Part shown: positions 5,665-6,226 of the stretch, one piece after another | How positions within the stretch are numbered: position 1 is the stretch's first letter | Layout of the letters: the number at the start of each line of letters is the position of its first letter | From: Arcobacter sp. UBA7394 | GTDB taxonomy: Bacteria; Campylobacterota; Campylobacteria; Campylobacterales; Arcobacteraceae | NCBI GenBank assembly: GCA_002470185.1 | Contig: DKNG01000020.1 | Coordinates: 6,715 to 12,940 of the forward strand | Direction: 5' to 3' | DNA length: 6,226 nucleotides | Notes under the pieces: model-generated | What the model was told of the DNA's origin: nothing | Seen by the model: only the letters and a program-made list of their open reading frames with translations | Databases searched by the model: none | Translations under genes and position numbers: made by a program

Positions 5665-6226
5665 TAGTTTCCTCTGCTACCTGGTTTGTATGCGATATCT
5701 TTGAAATCACACTCATCAGGAGTATACATCTTAAAAGTAAAGTCAGCTAATGCGAATAATGGTTTATCAAGAGGCAATTTACAATTATCTTGAGCTTCTA
5801 AATCAGAACCTACTCTTGAGCAGAATCCTCTATTTGCTAATGCAGCATAAGCTACGATGTTTCCACCATCAGCTTCAACTTGTTTAGCAGCTTCAAGTGC
5901 AGAACCACCAGTTGTGATAATATCTTCACAAATAATGTAGTTTTCACCCTCAGCAACTTCGAAACCTCTTCTAATTGTCATTTCACCTTCAACTCTTTCA
6001 GCAAAAATAAATCTTACATCTAAAGCTGTTGCTAGTGCAAATCCTGCAATTAATCCACCAAGTGCAGGTGAACAAACAGCATCTACTTTAATTCCAGATT
6101 CTTTAATTTGTTCAGCTAAAGCTTCTGCTAATAATTTAGCAGTTTTAGGATCTTCTAAAACCTTTGCAGATTGTAAATAAAAGTTTGAATAGTTACCTGA
6201 GCTTAATTTAAAATGTCCTTCTAATA
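5664..6226 (-). CDS. pyrE: Orotate phosphoribosyltransferase (5' partial)
   Basis: PyrE converts orotate and PRPP to orotidine 5'-monophosphate in de novo pyrimidine synthesis, in the cytoplasm. The frame is open to the window edge, with the first whole codon at 6224. The 186 visible residues lack only about 10-20 from the N-terminus, judged from the usual length of near 200. Visible features, numbered from the first visible residue, are [18 protein letters not shown] (1-18) in the substrate-binding N-terminal region, [10 protein letters not shown] (52-61), the flexible-loop region [15 protein letters not shown] (74-88), and the PRPP-binding motif [13 protein letters not shown] (96-108) with the acidic pair Glu100-Asp101. 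The loop form (R-x-x-G-x-M-T-I-R-R-G-F) resembles the PyrE subgroup annotated in thermophiles and Campylobacterota, not the E. coli type. Met82 (ATG at 5981) is internal to the domain and is not the start. The stop TAA overlaps the RDD start by one base (TAATG), so this is probably the first visible gene of the operon; its promoter is outside. Confidence 0.95.
   Translation of the reverse strand, partial: LEGHFKLSSGNYSNFYLQSAKVLEDPKTAKLLAEALAEQIKESGIKVDAVCSPALGGLIAGFALATALDVRFIFAERVEGEMTIRRGFEVAEGENYIICEDIITTGGSALEAAKQVEADGGNIVAYAALANRGFCSRVGSDLEAQDNCKLPLDKPLFALADFTFKMYTPDECDFKDIAYKPGSRGN
5670..5675 (-). promoter_or_regulatory. Ribosome binding site for the RDD gene, inside the pyrE 3' end
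   Basis: On the - strand AGAGGA lies five bases before ATG 5664. The bases belong to the last pyrE codons (Ser-Arg-Gly-Asn). It supports the first ATG as the RDD start and translation coupled to pyrE termination. Confidence 0.7.

Noticed and set aside
5664..5981. A 105-residue - strand protein starting at ATG 5981
   Set aside because: The frame stays open upstream to the window edge and encodes the N-terminal part of PyrE, so this ATG is internal.

Overview
The window is AT-rich with short intergenic gaps. Its protein sequences look like Campylobacterota, most probably an Arcobacter-type marine or host-associated lineage. That placement rests on codon and amino-acid bias (Lys, Ile, Asn, Asp), the dense signalling content and the style of the PyrE protein. 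It is an inference from reading, not a database result. I see no rRNA, tRNA, CRISPR array or mobile element.

The left two thirds (1-4105, + strand) is a signalling block of three consecutive proteins. The first is the C-terminal part of a receiver-PAS protein (1-651). Three bases later begins a membrane-anchored diguanylate cyclase (655-2802) with a large predicted extracytoplasmic sensor domain, two PAS domains and an intact GGEEF domain that has an RxxD inhibitory site. After a 58-bp gap holding a good -10 box and ribosome binding site comes a receiver-PAS-coiled-coil protein (2861-4105). All three proteins carry a PAS domain of the type found in the E. coli aerotaxis sensor Aer (HxxxRHPDMP-like motif). 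The block therefore looks like a redox or energy-sensing unit that feeds phosphorelay and cyclic-di-GMP signalling. Neither receiver protein has a DNA-binding or enzymatic output domain in what is visible.

The right third (4102-6226, - strand) is a tightly packed operon read toward the signalling block. It contains pyrE (orotate phosphoribosyltransferase, 5' end outside the window), a small RDD-family membrane protein, and a 12-helix major facilitator transporter resembling the phenylpropionate-permease/HcaT group. pyrE and the RDD gene overlap by one base (TAATG), and the RDD stop codon directly abuts the transporter ATG. The transporter and the receiver-PAS-coiled-coil gene converge and share a four-base TTAA that supplies both stop codons, which leaves no room for an ordinary terminator between them.

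Most of this is recognisable chromosomal content. The less ordinary points are the run of three Aer-type PAS proteins, the substituted receiver of the first protein, the single-stop in-frame junction between the first two genes, and a CxxC motif in the sensor domain of the cyclase.
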